Part shown: piece after piece, positions 26,464 to 35,437 of the stretch
Layout: each line of letters starts with the position of its first letter
Position numbering within the stretch: the first letter of the stretch is position 1
Source of the DNA: Pedobacter ghigonis
Lineage (GTDB): Bacteria > Bacteroidota > Bacteroidia > Sphingobacteriales > Sphingobacteriaceae
Direction: 5' to 3'
Assembly: GCF_903166585.1 (NCBI RefSeq)
Contig: NZ_CAESCM010000001.1
Coordinates: forward strand, 372,001 to 436,000
DNA: 64,000 nt
Notes under the pieces: model-generated
Seen by the model: only the letters and a program-made list of their open reading frames with translations
Databases searched by the model: none
Told to the model about the DNA's origin: nothing
Translations under genes and position numbers: made by a program

Positions 26464-26904
26464 ATGACACTGGTTAAATTTAATTCCGACAACAAGAAAA
26501 ACAACTCATTATCAAATTTTAACAACGCTTTTGATTCTATTTTCAACGACACCTTTTTCTCAGACCGGTTGATGACCCGCGTGCCTGCGGCCAATATCAG
26601 CGAAACAGCGGATCGCTATCATGTTGAACTTGCTGCTCCAGGACTGAAAAAAGAAGATTTCAAACTGAAACTAGAAAGAGATGTGCTGACCATTGCTGCT
26701 GAGCAGGCAAATCAAAATGATGAAGTAGAACGCAGTTACGCGAAACGCGAATTTAGCTATAGCTCATTTGTTCGGGCATTCACGCTACCTGAGAGTGCAA
26801 ACGCCGAAGGCATTGAGGCTAAATATATTGACGGCGTACTATGCATAGACATTCCTAAACGTGAAGAGGCTAAAATGGTGACACGCCAAATTGAGATTAA
26901 GTAA
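26464..26904 (+). CDS. Small heat-shock protein, Hsp20/alpha-crystallin family
   Basis: 146 residues, the usual length. The alpha-crystallin domain covers about residues 40-145: ANISETADRYHVELAAPGL, KEDFKLKLERDVLTIAAE, RSYAKREFSYSSFVRAFTLP and the conserved EAKYIDGVLCIDIPK (the A-x-x-x-n-GvL motif). The C-terminus TRQIEIK has an I-x-I-like anchor for oligomer assembly. Role: ATP-independent holdase for unfolding proteins in the cytoplasm. Strong ribosome binding site and an intrinsic terminator 18 bases after the stop, so probably monocistronic. Confidence 0.95.
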   Translation: MTLVKFNSDNKKNNSLSNFNNAFDSIFNDTFFSDRLMTRVPAANISETADRYHVELAAPGLKKEDFKLKLERDVLTIAAEQANQNDEVERSYAKREFSYSSFVRAFTLPESANAEGIEAKYIDGVLCIDIPKREEAKMVTRQIEIK

Positions 26905-26921
26905 TTGTGATACAAGCAATC

Positions 26922-26950
26922 AGAGCCGCTTTCGAGCGGCTCTTTTTTAT
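26922..26950 (+). terminator. Rho-independent terminator after hsp20
   Basis: Perfect 9-bp stem AGAGCCGCT / AGCGGCTCT with TTCG tetraloop, followed by TTTTTTAT. Confidence 0.92.
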
Positions 26951-26957
26951 TAAAAAA

Positions 26958-27245
26958 ATGGAAACTAAGCTGGAAATCTCTTTGAATATGAAAAGATGCA
27001 AGGGGATCGAAACCTATGGATGCTTTGATATTGGAAATGATCCGAAATTCGCCCTTGAATTATTCGATTCTCTTGAAGGTAGTAAACAGGTATCACCTGA
27101 ATCGGTGATGACTATTGACCTTGTGAAAAGGGAGCATGGGATCCCTTACCCCCTAGCGCTCAAACACTGTACTTTAGAGCAGCTGGGAACAAACGTAAAA
27201 CACATTACCAAGGAATTATTTAAGCGGGTCAACCTGGAGGGGTAG
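26958..27245 (+). CDS. Hypothetical protein (95 residues)
   Basis: Starts METKLEISLNMKRCKG at 26958. A GTG at 26907 in the same frame would translate the hsp20 terminator and is rejected. A short globular protein with a YGCFDIGNDPKFALELFDSLEG segment and a long C-terminal helix (LGTNVKHITKELFKRVNL). No signal peptide and no recognised family. It starts only a few bases after the hsp20 terminator, so it depends on its own promoter or read-through. Confidence 0.6.
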   Translation: METKLEISLNMKRCKGIETYGCFDIGNDPKFALELFDSLEGSKQVSPESVMTIDLVKREHGIPYPLALKHCTLEQLGTNVKHITKELFKRVNLEG

Positions 27246-27605
27246 ATTTGGATTTGGGTTTTTGGTCTTCACCGTATATTCCCAGAACCAAATGATTCAT
27301 TATTCAGAGTCCTCTGTAGCAGTTAAATTAGCACCAGATCAAATCCGCATTGATAATTACGCCGGTATGCAGAATAGTATAAACGTCGGATGGGAGTGAA
27401 ATCTTGACCAGAAGTAATACTTTTTCGTTTAGCTCGCTCAGAGATCCGCAGCCAAAACAGTTAAAAAACACGCCTATTTGGCTGGGGATAATCGATCTTA
27501 TTCGACCAAATGTTTTTCATTCAGGGTCACTTCGTTTAATGCGTTTCTCAAAAATCTTAAAGTAAATGAGATATTTTTTTTGGTCGAGGGCGCAATTTGT
27601 TCCAA
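27246..27605. other. Intergenic region before the 3' end of alkB
   Basis: 360 bases. A 35-codon frame (27292-27399, MIHYSESSVAVKLAPDQ) reads fairly protein-like but has no context. Otherwise no feature. Confidence 0.35.
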
Positions 27606-28241
27606 TTATCCATTTAACGTTTGCGCTGAGCTCCCAATAATCTTTCGGAAAGTCAAATTGACTCTTGGCCCCATTGGCCTATTTGATTTTGCTATTCTAT
27701 GATCCCACATACTTTGAAGGTTTCCTTTCATGAGCAGCAACGAACCATGCTCAAGCCTTACTGTATATCTTTCTCGATGATCAGTTTTTTTACGGATATC
27801 AAATCCCCGGACCTGCCCAAAAGAAACCGAGGCGATAACTGGATGAGATCCCATTACCCTTTCATTGTCACTGTGCCAGGCTACTGAATCCTGCCCATCC
27901 CGGTAGTAATTCAGCAGTACACTATTGAAGTTGATTCCTGCAACCGCTTCGACTACATGCTTTAAATCCAAAAGTTCAGTTGTCCATAATAAGGGTATGG
28001 ATTTACCAATGGAACTATAATCCAGGCTAAGGGGATCCCCATACCACGCAGAAAGCCTTGGGGTAATCACCTCTTTATTGTACATCTTTATTGTTTTCTG
28101 TTTCCAGGGTACAGTAGAAATAAATCCCGACAATAAACTATCCGCCAGCTCAGATGAAATAAATCCGGGCAGATACTCCAGTACATCTTTTGGCAAACCT
28201 GGCGTCTGTCCAGATACATTAAAAAAACTAAGCTGTTCCAT
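27606..28241 (-). CDS. alkB: AlkB-like 2-oxoglutarate/Fe(II) dioxygenase
   Basis: 211 residues from the ATG at 28241 (MEQLSFFNV); the frame is open to 28304 but that extension is hydrophobic and unlike the family. The AlkB pattern is clear: FNSVLLNYYRDGQDSVAWHSDNE (iron ligands H and D), ASVSFGQVRGFDIR, then MWDHRI with the third iron ligand and PRVNLTFR with the 2-oxoglutarate arginine. Length and PRLSAWYGD motif are those of the ALKBH2/3-like bacterial branch. It repairs N1-methyladenine and N3-methylcytosine by oxidative demethylation. Divergent from the imuA-imuB-dnaE2 mutasome with a shared dyad between them, which suggests common DNA-damage control. Confidence 0.92.
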   Translation of the reverse strand: MEQLSFFNVSGQTPGLPKDVLEYLPGFISSELADSLLSGFISTVPWKQKTIKMYNKEVITPRLSAWYGDPLSLDYSSIGKSIPLLWTTELLDLKHVVEAVAGINFNSVLLNYYRDGQDSVAWHSDNERVMGSHPVIASVSFGQVRGFDIRKKTDHRERYTVRLEHGSLLLMKGNLQSMWDHRIAKSNRPMGPRVNLTFRKIIGSSAQTLNG

Positions 28242-28271
28242 ATTCAATACAAATGTGCAAAATAATTTTAA

Positions 28272-28299
28272 AATGCTAATATTTTTAGCATTATATTTG
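28272..28299 (+). promoter_or_regulatory. imuA promoter with overlapping dyad (possible SOS operator)
   Basis: AATGCTAA (28272-28279) and TTAGCATT (28285-28292) are perfect 8-base inverted arms around TATTT. The last base is shared with TATATTTG at 28292-28299, a Bacteroidota -7 element 31 bases before the imuA start. A repressor on the dyad would block the promoter. imuA/imuB/dnaE2 cassettes are LexA-controlled in other phyla; that this dyad is the local LexA box is inference. Confidence 0.55.
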
Positions 28300-28329
28300 T
28301 CCATGTAAATACAAAAAAGGAGGTTGGTT

Positions 28330-29067
28330 ATGGATCAGGCAGCAAAAAATAAGATCATTGAGGAGCTAAGGGCGAATATCCTTTCCATGCAAGGCTATAA
28401 AGCTACTTCAGGTTTCCAGCAAAACATTTCTGGATTAAAGCTTTTTGCATCTGCATTCCCCAATCAGGTTTTTCCCTTGCAAGGCATACATGAATTCATC
28501 TGCGAAAGCAGTGAACAAACCGCTGCCAGCTGTGGTTTTATCAGCGGAATATTGTCCTCGCTGATGAAAGACGGCAGTCCTTGTATCTGGATTAGCGCCT
28601 CCAGAAAATTCTTCCCGCCGGCAGCTAAAAGATTTTCACTCCCTACAGGATCTATAATTTTCATTGACCTGAAAAATGAAAAGGAACTCTTATGGGTAAC
28701 CGAGGAAGCCCTTAAATGCGATGGACTCGCTGCTGTGGTCTCAGAAATTCCCTTCTTAAATTTTGCAACATCCCGAAGATTCCAACTTGTAATTGAAAAA
28801 AGTAAGGTTACTGCACTCTTTTTAAGGGAAAACCCCAGCGTGCTTTCCAACACTACCTGTCTTGCCCGTTGGAAGATCAGCCCCCTACCCAGCATACTTC
28901 CAGAAGGTATGCCTGGCGTTGGTCAGCCCAGCTGGAGGGCAAAACTACTAAAGGTGCGTAACGGGCAAGGTGGCAGTTTTGATATCTGCTGGTCGGGTAG
29001 CACATTTGAGATGATGCATCAAGAAAACACCAGGGTTTTACCGCTCCATGAGCTACAGGTAGGATAA
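28330..29067 (+). CDS. imuA: ImuA-like RecA-fold protein of the mutasome
   Basis: 245 residues from the ATG at 28330, which has an AGGAGG ribosome binding site six bases upstream. Bacteroidota ImuA proteins are short RecA-like proteins without a clear Walker A; here FPLQGIHEFICESSEQTAASCGFISGILSS stretch (split by residue types) and the CIWISASRKFFPPA and LKCDGLAAVVSEIPFL segments match the layout. It ends with LLKVRNGQGGSFDICW, the typical tail of this family. Role: organises the error-prone polymerase with ImuB. First gene of the operon imuA-imuB-dnaE2; the next start is one base after its stop. Confidence 0.88.
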   Translation: MDQAAKNKIIEELRANILSMQGYKATSGFQQNISGLKLFASAFPNQVFPLQGIHEFICESSEQTAASCGFISGILSSLMKDGSPCIWISASRKFFPPAAKRFSLPTGSIIFIDLKNEKELLWVTEEALKCDGLAAVVSEIPFLNFATSRRFQLVIEKSKVTALFLRENPSVLSNTTCLARWKISPLPSILPEGMPGVGQPSWRAKLLKVRNGQGGSFDICWSGSTFEMMHQENTRVLPLHELQVG

Positions 29068-29068
29068 T

Positions 29069-30565
29069 ATGGCAAGGCGAATTTTAAGTATATGGTTTCC
29101 GTTTTTATTGACGGACTGGATGACCATCCGCCGTCCTGAATTGAAAGAAACAGCGGTCGTCTGCGCAGGTGCCAGCCATGGCCGAATGATGGTAATTGCA
29201 GCCAATCACATTGCAAACAAACTAGGTATCCGCACCGGTATGCCCCTTGCTGATGCACGGGCACTTGTCCATGAACTTGAAGTCTTTGATGAAAAGCTGG
29301 GAAGAAAAGAAAAACTATTGGAAGGCCTGGCCCGTTGGGCCATACGCTATACCCCGCTCTCCTCAACAGATGGGGACGGCATCCTGCTTGATATCTCGGG
29401 GTGCAGTCATTTATGGGGTGGTGAGGAAGCTTATCTCAAAGATATAATTTGCCGGCTTCACTCATCGGGCTATACCGTAAAGGCTGCAATAGCGGATACC
29501 ATTGGTGCGGCCTGGGCATTTTCCCGTTATGGAAAGGGGAGAGAAATCGTACAACATCACCAGCAGTATACCGCATTACTCTCCCTCCCACCCTCAGCGC
29601 TGAGAATACCTGCGGAGGTTAATGAAAAACTCCACAAATTGGGACTAAATAAAATTGAACGCTTTATAAAGATGCCACGCAGCGTACTGCGCAGAAGGTT
29701 TGGCGAGATCTTACTTCAGAGAATATCGCAGGCTATGGGTGATGAACCCGAGGCCTTTACCCCTGTTGACCTGATACAGGAATTTGAAGAACGTTTGCCC
29801 TGTCTGGAGCCAATCCGTACAGCTACAGCGATCGAAATCGCCATCCAAAAGCTCCTTGAAAAACTCTGCCAAAAACTTAAAAATGAAGGTCTGGGAATTA
29901 GAAAAGCTATTCTTAAAGGTTACCGGATAGATGGAAAAATCATCACAAGCCCAATAGGTACCAATCGGCCAAGTGATGATCCCAGCCATTTACTAAAATT
30001 GTTTGCATTGAACATTTCCAGTATTGCCCCAGGTATGGGCATTGAACTTTTCAGTTTAACTGCAGAAAAAACCGAAAAAATGCAACGCCAGCAGGAAAAA
30101 ATTTGGTCAGCTCAAGCTGGCCTTGACAGCCAGCCATTAGCTCAGCTTTTAGACCGCGTGGCGGGGAAAGTAGGTAAAAATGCCATCCAACGCTATCTGC
30201 CTAAAGCAGATTACTGGCCCGAGCGGGCTATCATCCAGGCAAAAGATTTACAGGACGATACATCATTAAGCTTTCACAATCCATTGAACCGGCCTATCCA
30301 GCTCCTGTCCCAGCCTGAACGAATTGATGTCACCGCCCCTATCCCGGATTATCCCCCCATGCTGTTTATCTACCAGGGTGAGCGGCACAGCATCAAAAAA
30401 GCGGATGGCCCTGAAAGGCTGGAGCGCGCTTGGTGGTTGGAGAGCGGAGAACACCGAGATTATTATACTGTTGAAGATGAAAAGGGAAACCGGTATTGGA
30501 TCTTCCGCTCAGGCCATTATGCTGCCGAAAACTCAGCATGGTATATCCATGGATTTTTTGCTTAA
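29069..30565 (+). CDS. imuB: ImuB, Y-family DNA polymerase homologue
   Basis: 498 residues. A Y-family fold: ARRILSIWFPFLLTDWM at the start, IANKLGIRTGMPLADARAL (fingers-like), LDISGCSHLWGGEEAY and AIADTIGAAWAFSRYG (palm and HhH-like regions), with a long C-terminal domain ending in WWLESGEHRDYYTVEDEKGNRYW as usual for ImuB. The catalytic DxD/E carboxylates of active Y polymerases are replaced (SIWFPF where D-V-D-C-F-F is expected), in line with ImuB acting as a non-catalytic adaptor that binds the beta clamp and DnaE2. A QPLAQLLDRV stretch may contain the clamp-binding motif. Middle gene of the mutasome operon. Confidence 0.92.
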   Translation: MARRILSIWFPFLLTDWMTIRRPELKETAVVCAGASHGRMMVIAANHIANKLGIRTGMPLADARALVHELEVFDEKLGRKEKLLEGLARWAIRYTPLSSTDGDGILLDISGCSHLWGGEEAYLKDIICRLHSSGYTVKAAIADTIGAAWAFSRYGKGREIVQHHQQYTALLSLPPSALRIPAEVNEKLHKLGLNKIERFIKMPRSVLRRRFGEILLQRISQAMGDEPEAFTPVDLIQEFEERLPCLEPIRTATAIEIAIQKLLEKLCQKLKNEGLGIRKAILKGYRIDGKIITSPIGTNRPSDDPSHLLKLFALNISSIAPGMGIELFSLTAEKTEKMQRQQEKIWSAQAGLDSQPLAQLLDRVAGKVGKNAIQRYLPKADYWPERAIIQAKDLQDDTSLSFHNPLNRPIQLLSQPERIDVTAPIPDYPPMLFIYQGERHSIKKADGPERLERAWWLESGEHRDYYTVEDEKGNRYWIFRSGHYAAENSAWYIHGFFA

Positions 30566-30588
30566 ACCCAGCTAAAAACAATAAAAAA

Positions 30589-33500
30589 ATGGACTATATA
30601 GAGCTTCAGGTCACCAGTAATTTCAGCTTTCTACGTGGGGCCTCTCATCCAGAAGAGCTTGTAAACCAGGCAGCGCGAATGGGTTATGAAAAAATTGCCA
30701 TTACCGATCACAATACCCTGGCAGGGATCGTGCGCGCGCATGCTGAGGCTAGAAAGCACCAGATCAAGCTTATCCCCGCCTGCAGATTAGATTTTGTGGA
30801 TGGCACAAGCTTACTGGCTTACCCCACCACCACCGATGCTTATGGCAGATTATCCGCCCTTTTAAGCCTTGGCAACCTGCGCACTGAAAAAGGAAAATGC
30901 GAGCTCTATAAAAAAGATGTATTTGAGTACGCCCAAGGTATTATTTTTATTGTCATTGCCCCTGATTGCCTATCCAAGGACTTTGATTTTAAGGCTGACT
31001 TTTACGCTGATCTTCAAAGCTATAAACAGCGCCTTCAGCAGCAGCTTTATCTGGCCATAAACAGGAGCTATCAGGGGGAAGACCAGAAAAGGATGTTCCG
31101 CTTATCTGAGCTATCCAAAAAAACTGGCATCCCACTGGTTGCAACTAACGATGTCTATTACCACACCCCGCAAAGACGTGAGCTGCAGGATGTGCTAAGC
31201 TGTATAAGGGAGAAATGTACCATCCAGAACGCAGGTTATCTGCTTTTTCAAAATGCCGAGCGGCATTTAAAACCCCAAGCGGAAATGAAAAGGCTCTTCC
31301 GTCAATTTCCGGATGCATTAAAAAATGCCGTAAAAATCTCCGATGCCTGCACTTTCAGCCTGGATAGCCTGAAATATATCTACCCAGAAGAAATTACCTC
31401 TGAAGGCAGGACACCGCAACAGGAGCTTGAATACCTCACGATGAAAGGAGCGCATGAAATCTTCGGGGCGCAGCTGCCAAAAAAAGTAACCGATAACATT
31501 TCCCATGAAATGAAATTTGTTCAGGAAATGAACTATGCCTCCTATTTCCTCACCGTTTATGATATTGTCCGCTTTGCAAGGAGCCAGCACATTTTATGTC
31601 AGGGACGTGGCTCTGCCGCCAACTCCACCATATGCTATTGCCTGGGGATCACCTCTGTGGATCCCACTAAGTTCGATCTGCTTTTTGAGCGATTTATTTC
31701 CTCTGCCCGCAATGAGCCGCCTGATATTGATGTAGACTTCGAACATGAACGAAGGGAAGAAGTAATCCAGTACATCTACAATAAATATGGCCGTGACCGC
31801 GCAGCTATCGTGGCCACAGTTACCCAGCAAAGGCAAAAAGGTGCTATCCGCGATGTGGGAAAAGTGATGGGGCTATCGGTAGATACCATTAACCGCCTTT
31901 CCAGTTCGATCTGGGAATTTACCGATGAATGGTTCGAAGGAGGAAGACTAACAGAACAAGGACTGAATCCCAATGACCCACTGCTTAGAAAAGTACTCAG
32001 CCTGACCGCGCAAATGATGGGCTTTCCAAGGCAGCTTGGTCAACATACCGGGGGATTTGTCATTACCCGGGGAAAACTGACAGACCTCTGCCCTATACTC
32101 AATGCCCGCATGGAAGACCGTACCAATATCGAATGGAACAAAGATGATATCGATACGCTTGGCTTTTTAAAAATTGATGTGCTTGCCTTGGGTATGCTTA
32201 CCTGCATCCGCAAAGGATTCGACCTGGCCAAAACGCACTATAATTTGGATCTCACGATGGCTAAAATCAATGAAAAGGAAGACCCAAAGGTATATGAAAT
32301 GATCAGCCATGCTGATACGCTGGGTGTATTCCAGATTGAAAGCCGTGCCCAGATGTCCATGCTTCCCCGCCTAAGGCCAAAAAAGTTTTATGACCTGGTG
32401 ATCGAAGTGGCCATTGTACGCCCTGGTCCAATTCAAGGGGATATGGTGCACCCTTATTTGAGACGGCGGAACGGGGAAGAAAAAGTGGAGTATCCCTCAG
32501 AAGAGCTCAAAGAAATCCTGCACCGCACGCTTGGAGTACCCCTGTTTCAGGAACAAGCCATGAAAATTGCAATTGTAGCTGCAGGCTTTACCCCTGCAGA
32601 AGCCGATGAACTTAGGCGGAGCATGGCCACCTTTAAAGCCAAGGGCATGGTCACCAAGTTTGAAGAAAAGCTTATCAATGGCATGACGGGTAAAGGCTAC
32701 AGCGAAGATTTTGCCAAACGTGTGTTCAAGCAATTGGAAGGTTTTGGCAGTTACGGCTTCCCAGAAAGCCATGCCGCCAGCTTTGCTCTGCTGGTTTATG
32801 TTTCCTGCTGGCTGAAATGTTACTATCCCGATATATTTGCAACAGCGCTGCTCAACAGTATGCCTATGGGATTTTATCAACCTGCCCAGATTGTGATAGA
32901 CGCCAAAAAACATGGCGTGGAAGTTCGCCCCATAGACATCAATTATTCAGCATGGGATAACCTTTTGGAGGAAAAATCCGGAAAATACCATGCCCTTCGC
33001 CTCGGCTTTCGGCAAATCAAAGGCATTCGTGAAGAAGATATTGAAGCCTTGACAGCCAAAAGAAACCAAGGCTATAAACATCCCCATGAACTGATGGATG
33101 CCGGAGTCAACCTATCCACTCTGGAAAGACTTGCCGATGCAGATGCTTTCGGTTCAATGGGCCTGGATAGACGGCAAGCACTATGGGAGGTATCGGCCAT
33201 GGCAGACCGCCCTATTGCCCTATTTGAAAACCAGCCTTCAGAAAGTACTCTGGAAATCCAGGCCGCTCTTCCCTTGATGAGTAAAGGCGAACATGTGATC
33301 CAGGATTATGCCTCTACTTCCCTTTCACTAAAAGCACATCCGGTAAGCTTTGTGCGCGAACAGCTCACTTTGCTCCGGGTAATCCCTACTAAAGACATTT
33401 CAGGGTTAAAAGATGGGCAAACCATAAAAGTTGCAGGTCTGGTATTAGTCCGCCAGCGGCCGGGCACAGCTAAAGGGGTTTGTTTTATTACTATTGAAGA

Positions 33501-33816
33501 TGAAACAGGCTTTACCAATTTAGTCGTTTTTGAAAACCTGTTTGAAAAATTCCGTAAGGAAATTATCCAGTCGCGGCTCCTTATGGTTGAGGGTAAGCTA
33601 CAGATCGAGGGAGAAGTCATCCACATCATCGTTAAACGCTGCTTTGACCTCACCGGCATGCTACGTACTATGGATAGAGAAGAAAACGGCAATATTCCGG
33701 AAAAACCTTTCTCTAAATACGGTAAAGGGGCTGTCCATTATTCCGGCAGAGAAGGTATTTCAGGAAAAATTGCTGCAGCAAAATCAGTTATTCCCGATGG
33801 CAGAAACTTTAAATGA
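30589..33816 (+). CDS. dnaE2: Error-prone DNA polymerase III alpha subunit DnaE2 (ImuC)
   Basis: 1075 residues from the ATG at 30589 (MDYIELQVTSNFSFL); an open extension to 30496 overlaps imuB and is not part of the family. N-terminal PHP domain (YEKIAITDHNTLAGIVRAH). The polymerase core has PPDIDVDFEHERREEVIQY (catalytic aspartates D-I-D-V-D) and the conserved FQIESRAQMSMLPRL and VRPGPIQGDMVHPYLRRR of DnaE2. An HhH segment and a C-terminal OB fold (IKVAGLVLVRQRPGTAKG) follow. Length is that of DnaE2 (about 1050-1080), shorter than replicative DnaE1. Carries out lesion bypass and mutagenesis together with ImuA and ImuB after DNA damage. Last gene of the operon, 23 bases after imuB. Confidence 0.95.
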   Translation: MDYIELQVTSNFSFLRGASHPEELVNQAARMGYEKIAITDHNTLAGIVRAHAEARKHQIKLIPACRLDFVDGTSLLAYPTTTDAYGRLSALLSLGNLRTEKGKCELYKKDVFEYAQGIIFIVIAPDCLSKDFDFKADFYADLQSYKQRLQQQLYLAINRSYQGEDQKRMFRLSELSKKTGIPLVATNDVYYHTPQRRELQDVLSCIREKCTIQNAGYLLFQNAERHLKPQAEMKRLFRQFPDALKNAVKISDACTFSLDSLKYIYPEEITSEGRTPQQELEYLTMKGAHEIFGAQLPKKVTDNISHEMKFVQEMNYASYFLTVYDIVRFARSQHILCQGRGSAANSTICYCLGITSVDPTKFDLLFERFISSARNEPPDIDVDFEHERREEVIQYIYNKYGRDRAAIVATVTQQRQKGAIRDVGKVMGLSVDTINRLSSSIWEFTDEWFEGGRLTEQGLNPNDPLLRKVLSLTAQMMGFPRQLGQHTGGFVITRGKLTDLCPILNARMEDRTNIEWNKDDIDTLGFLKIDVLALGMLTCIRKGFDLAKTHYNLDLTMAKINEKEDPKVYEMISHADTLGVFQIESRAQMSMLPRLRPKKFYDLVIEVAIVRPGPIQGDMVHPYLRRRNGEEKVEYPSEELKEILHRTLGVPLFQEQAMKIAIVAAGFTPAEADELRRSMATFKAKGMVTKFEEKLINGMTGKGYSEDFAKRVFKQLEGFGSYGFPESHAASFALLVYVSCWLKCYYPDIFATALLNSMPMGFYQPAQIVIDAKKHGVEVRPIDINYSAWDNLLEEKSGKYHALRLGFRQIKGIREEDIEALTAKRNQGYKHPHELMDAGVNLSTLERLADADAFGSMGLDRRQALWEVSAMADRPIALFENQPSESTLEIQAALPLMSKGEHVIQDYASTSLSLKAHPVSFVREQLTLLRVIPTKDISGLKDGQTIKVAGLVLVRQRPGTAKGVCFITIEDETGFTNLVVFENLFEKFRKEIIQSRLLMVEGKLQIEGEVIHIIVKRCFDLTGMLRTMDREENGNIPEKPFSKYGKGAVHYSGREGISGKIAAAKSVIPDGRNFK

Positions 33817-33939
33817 CCGCCCAGTAAGCAATTAGAGTTTTTGAAAAAAATTCCAAACATTTTTTATAAATAACATGTTCAAATATGAAATTACCATTTA
33901 ACACCAATCATAAGCCAGTTTATCTATTCAAGTTCTCCT

Positions 33940-34341
33940 ATGAAAGTCAAATCTATTTTAACAAAAGTCTTACTGACTTTGCTTCCTCTGATTATATCTG
34001 AAAAACTCAAAGCAGCAGACGATTTTCCATATGGCTGTTTAATTTTTTATAATGGTGCCGAACGAATTTTCACGGACTACCAATACACAGAATCACCAAG
34101 TGGAACCCGTCACTACTCTTTAGCGATTAACTATAATCAGGGCACCGGGAGTTGTGAAGCCACCATAGATTATAGTTCTCCCTACAGTGGCGGATGCAGT
34201 GTTGACGGGGCACAAACTGGAGCTAATGTTACAATAACTTCGTTAGTTGATTGTCCTTTGGATTATTATCCCCCAGCTTTACTAACCTTAGGCTTGGCAC
34301 TTGGCCTGATAGCATTCAAGAAAATGAACGCACTCGCTTAG
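33940..34341 (+). CDS. Small secreted protein with C-terminal membrane anchor
   Basis: 133 residues. N-terminal signal peptide (KVLLTLLPLIISEKLKAAD, probable cleavage at KAA-DD). The mature part is small, with four cysteines (GCLIFY, GSCEATI, GGCSVDG, VDCPLDY) that probably form two disulphides. The C-terminus PPALLTLGLALGLIAFKKMNALA is one membrane helix followed by lysines, a layout like sorting tails. No family recognised. Expressed alone, 124 bases after dnaE2. Confidence 0.7.
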   Translation: MKVKSILTKVLLTLLPLIISEKLKAADDFPYGCLIFYNGAERIFTDYQYTESPSGTRHYSLAINYNQGTGSCEATIDYSSPYSGGCSVDGAQTGANVTITSLVDCPLDYYPPALLTLGLALGLIAFKKMNALA

Positions 34342-34580
34342 CCTCAAAGAACTACACCATATTAAGCAAATTAGTGAACTATGATCAAACAGCAGATCTA
34401 ACAAAGATTACAAAACACATAATTTGGACGTAAAACATCACAAAGGTTAGCAACAGAGCCATAAGTTTTAAAGTAAATACCCACCTTTTCCATTATATCA
34501 CGAAATTTGAATCGTTTTCGGGCTACGCCCTGTACAGAAATCCAAGAATTTATTATTTTTGAAATAAACACCCACTGATT

Positions 34581-35420
34581 ATGAAAAAAATATACCTTTT
34601 TTGCGCAACCATCCTTTTTGCGCTGAGCACATTTGCCCAAAGTGGCAAAACAGACGTCATTAAAAAGACCACTGGAGAAGAATTGAAAGGAAAAATCATT
34701 AAAATTACCGACTCGGATGTATCGTTTATTTATTCTGGAGAGACTGCAGAATATGTGATTAAGAAATCGGATATCGTGCAAATTGTCCACTCCAGTGGAC
34801 GTGTAGAATCTTTTGCCTCTATTCCCCAACCAGCTGAAACACGTCAAAAAGATCAAATAACCATGATGGCAAGTCCTACAGATCACCATAATAAAATCGC
34901 CATTTTACCTTTTACATTTTTAATGGACAACCAACCCGGTGCCGATGCAATAGGACTAAAAGCACAACAGGACGCCTTCGCTCTTTTATCACAACATTCT
35001 GCCGGCTACACAATAATCGACCCACGCACTACGAACGCCGCCCTTATACAAGCAGGTGCAACACGAGATAAAATGATCGGATTCACCATGAAAAGTCTAT
35101 GCGATATTCTTGGTGTAGAATACATTATAGATGGTACAGTGACACAAAACAAAGGCTATCAGACCAGTTCAACCAGCAACTACGGAAATACCAATGTTAA
35201 ACGTGATGACGCGGAGAAAGTAAAAGGTGTATCGGGTTACAGCTCAACTAATAGCAATTCGGTGCAACGTTATGATGTAAGTGTCAGTTTACAGATCTAC
35301 ATGGACAACAACGCAAGTATATACAATCAAAGCCACAAGGCCTTCTTAAGCAATACAGACGGTTCATACAGTGGGCCACTTGATTATCTGATAAAAAGAT
35401 GTCCGCTTTACAGAAAATAA
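34581..35420 (+). CDS. Secreted protein with CsgG/TolB-N-like domain
   Basis: 279 residues. Signal peptide MKKIYLFCATILFALSTFAQ. Residues 25-70 (TDVIKKTTGEELKGKIIKI and AEYVIKKSDIVQIVHSSG) are a small beta module frequent in Bacteroidota exported proteins. Residues about 105-205 (KIAILPFTFLMDNQPGADA, QDAFALLSQHSAGYTIIDP, LCDILGVEYIIDGTVTQ) follow the nucleotide-free TolB-N/CsgG-like alpha/beta pattern used by periplasmic proteins that sense or assemble at the outer membrane. The end is short of a typical C-terminal tail. First of three secreted proteins spaced by 17-18 bases, so an operon. Confidence 0.7.
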   Translation: MKKIYLFCATILFALSTFAQSGKTDVIKKTTGEELKGKIIKITDSDVSFIYSGETAEYVIKKSDIVQIVHSSGRVESFASIPQPAETRQKDQITMMASPTDHHNKIAILPFTFLMDNQPGADAIGLKAQQDAFALLSQHSAGYTIIDPRTTNAALIQAGATRDKMIGFTMKSLCDILGVEYIIDGTVTQNKGYQTSSTSNYGNTNVKRDDAEKVKGVSGYSSTNSNSVQRYDVSVSLQIYMDNNASIYNQSHKAFLSNTDGSYSGPLDYLIKRCPLYRK

Positions 35421-35437
35421 ATCTTATATCTTCGGTC

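Noticed and set aside
27292..27399. 35-codon plus-strand frame (MIHYSESSVAVK...)
   Set aside because: Reads somewhat protein-like but has no ribosome binding site, no family and no partner sequence; left as unassigned.
34398..34889. 163-codon minus-strand frame
   Set aside because: Shadow of the secreted CsgG/TolB-N-like gene, which has a signal peptide and operon context.
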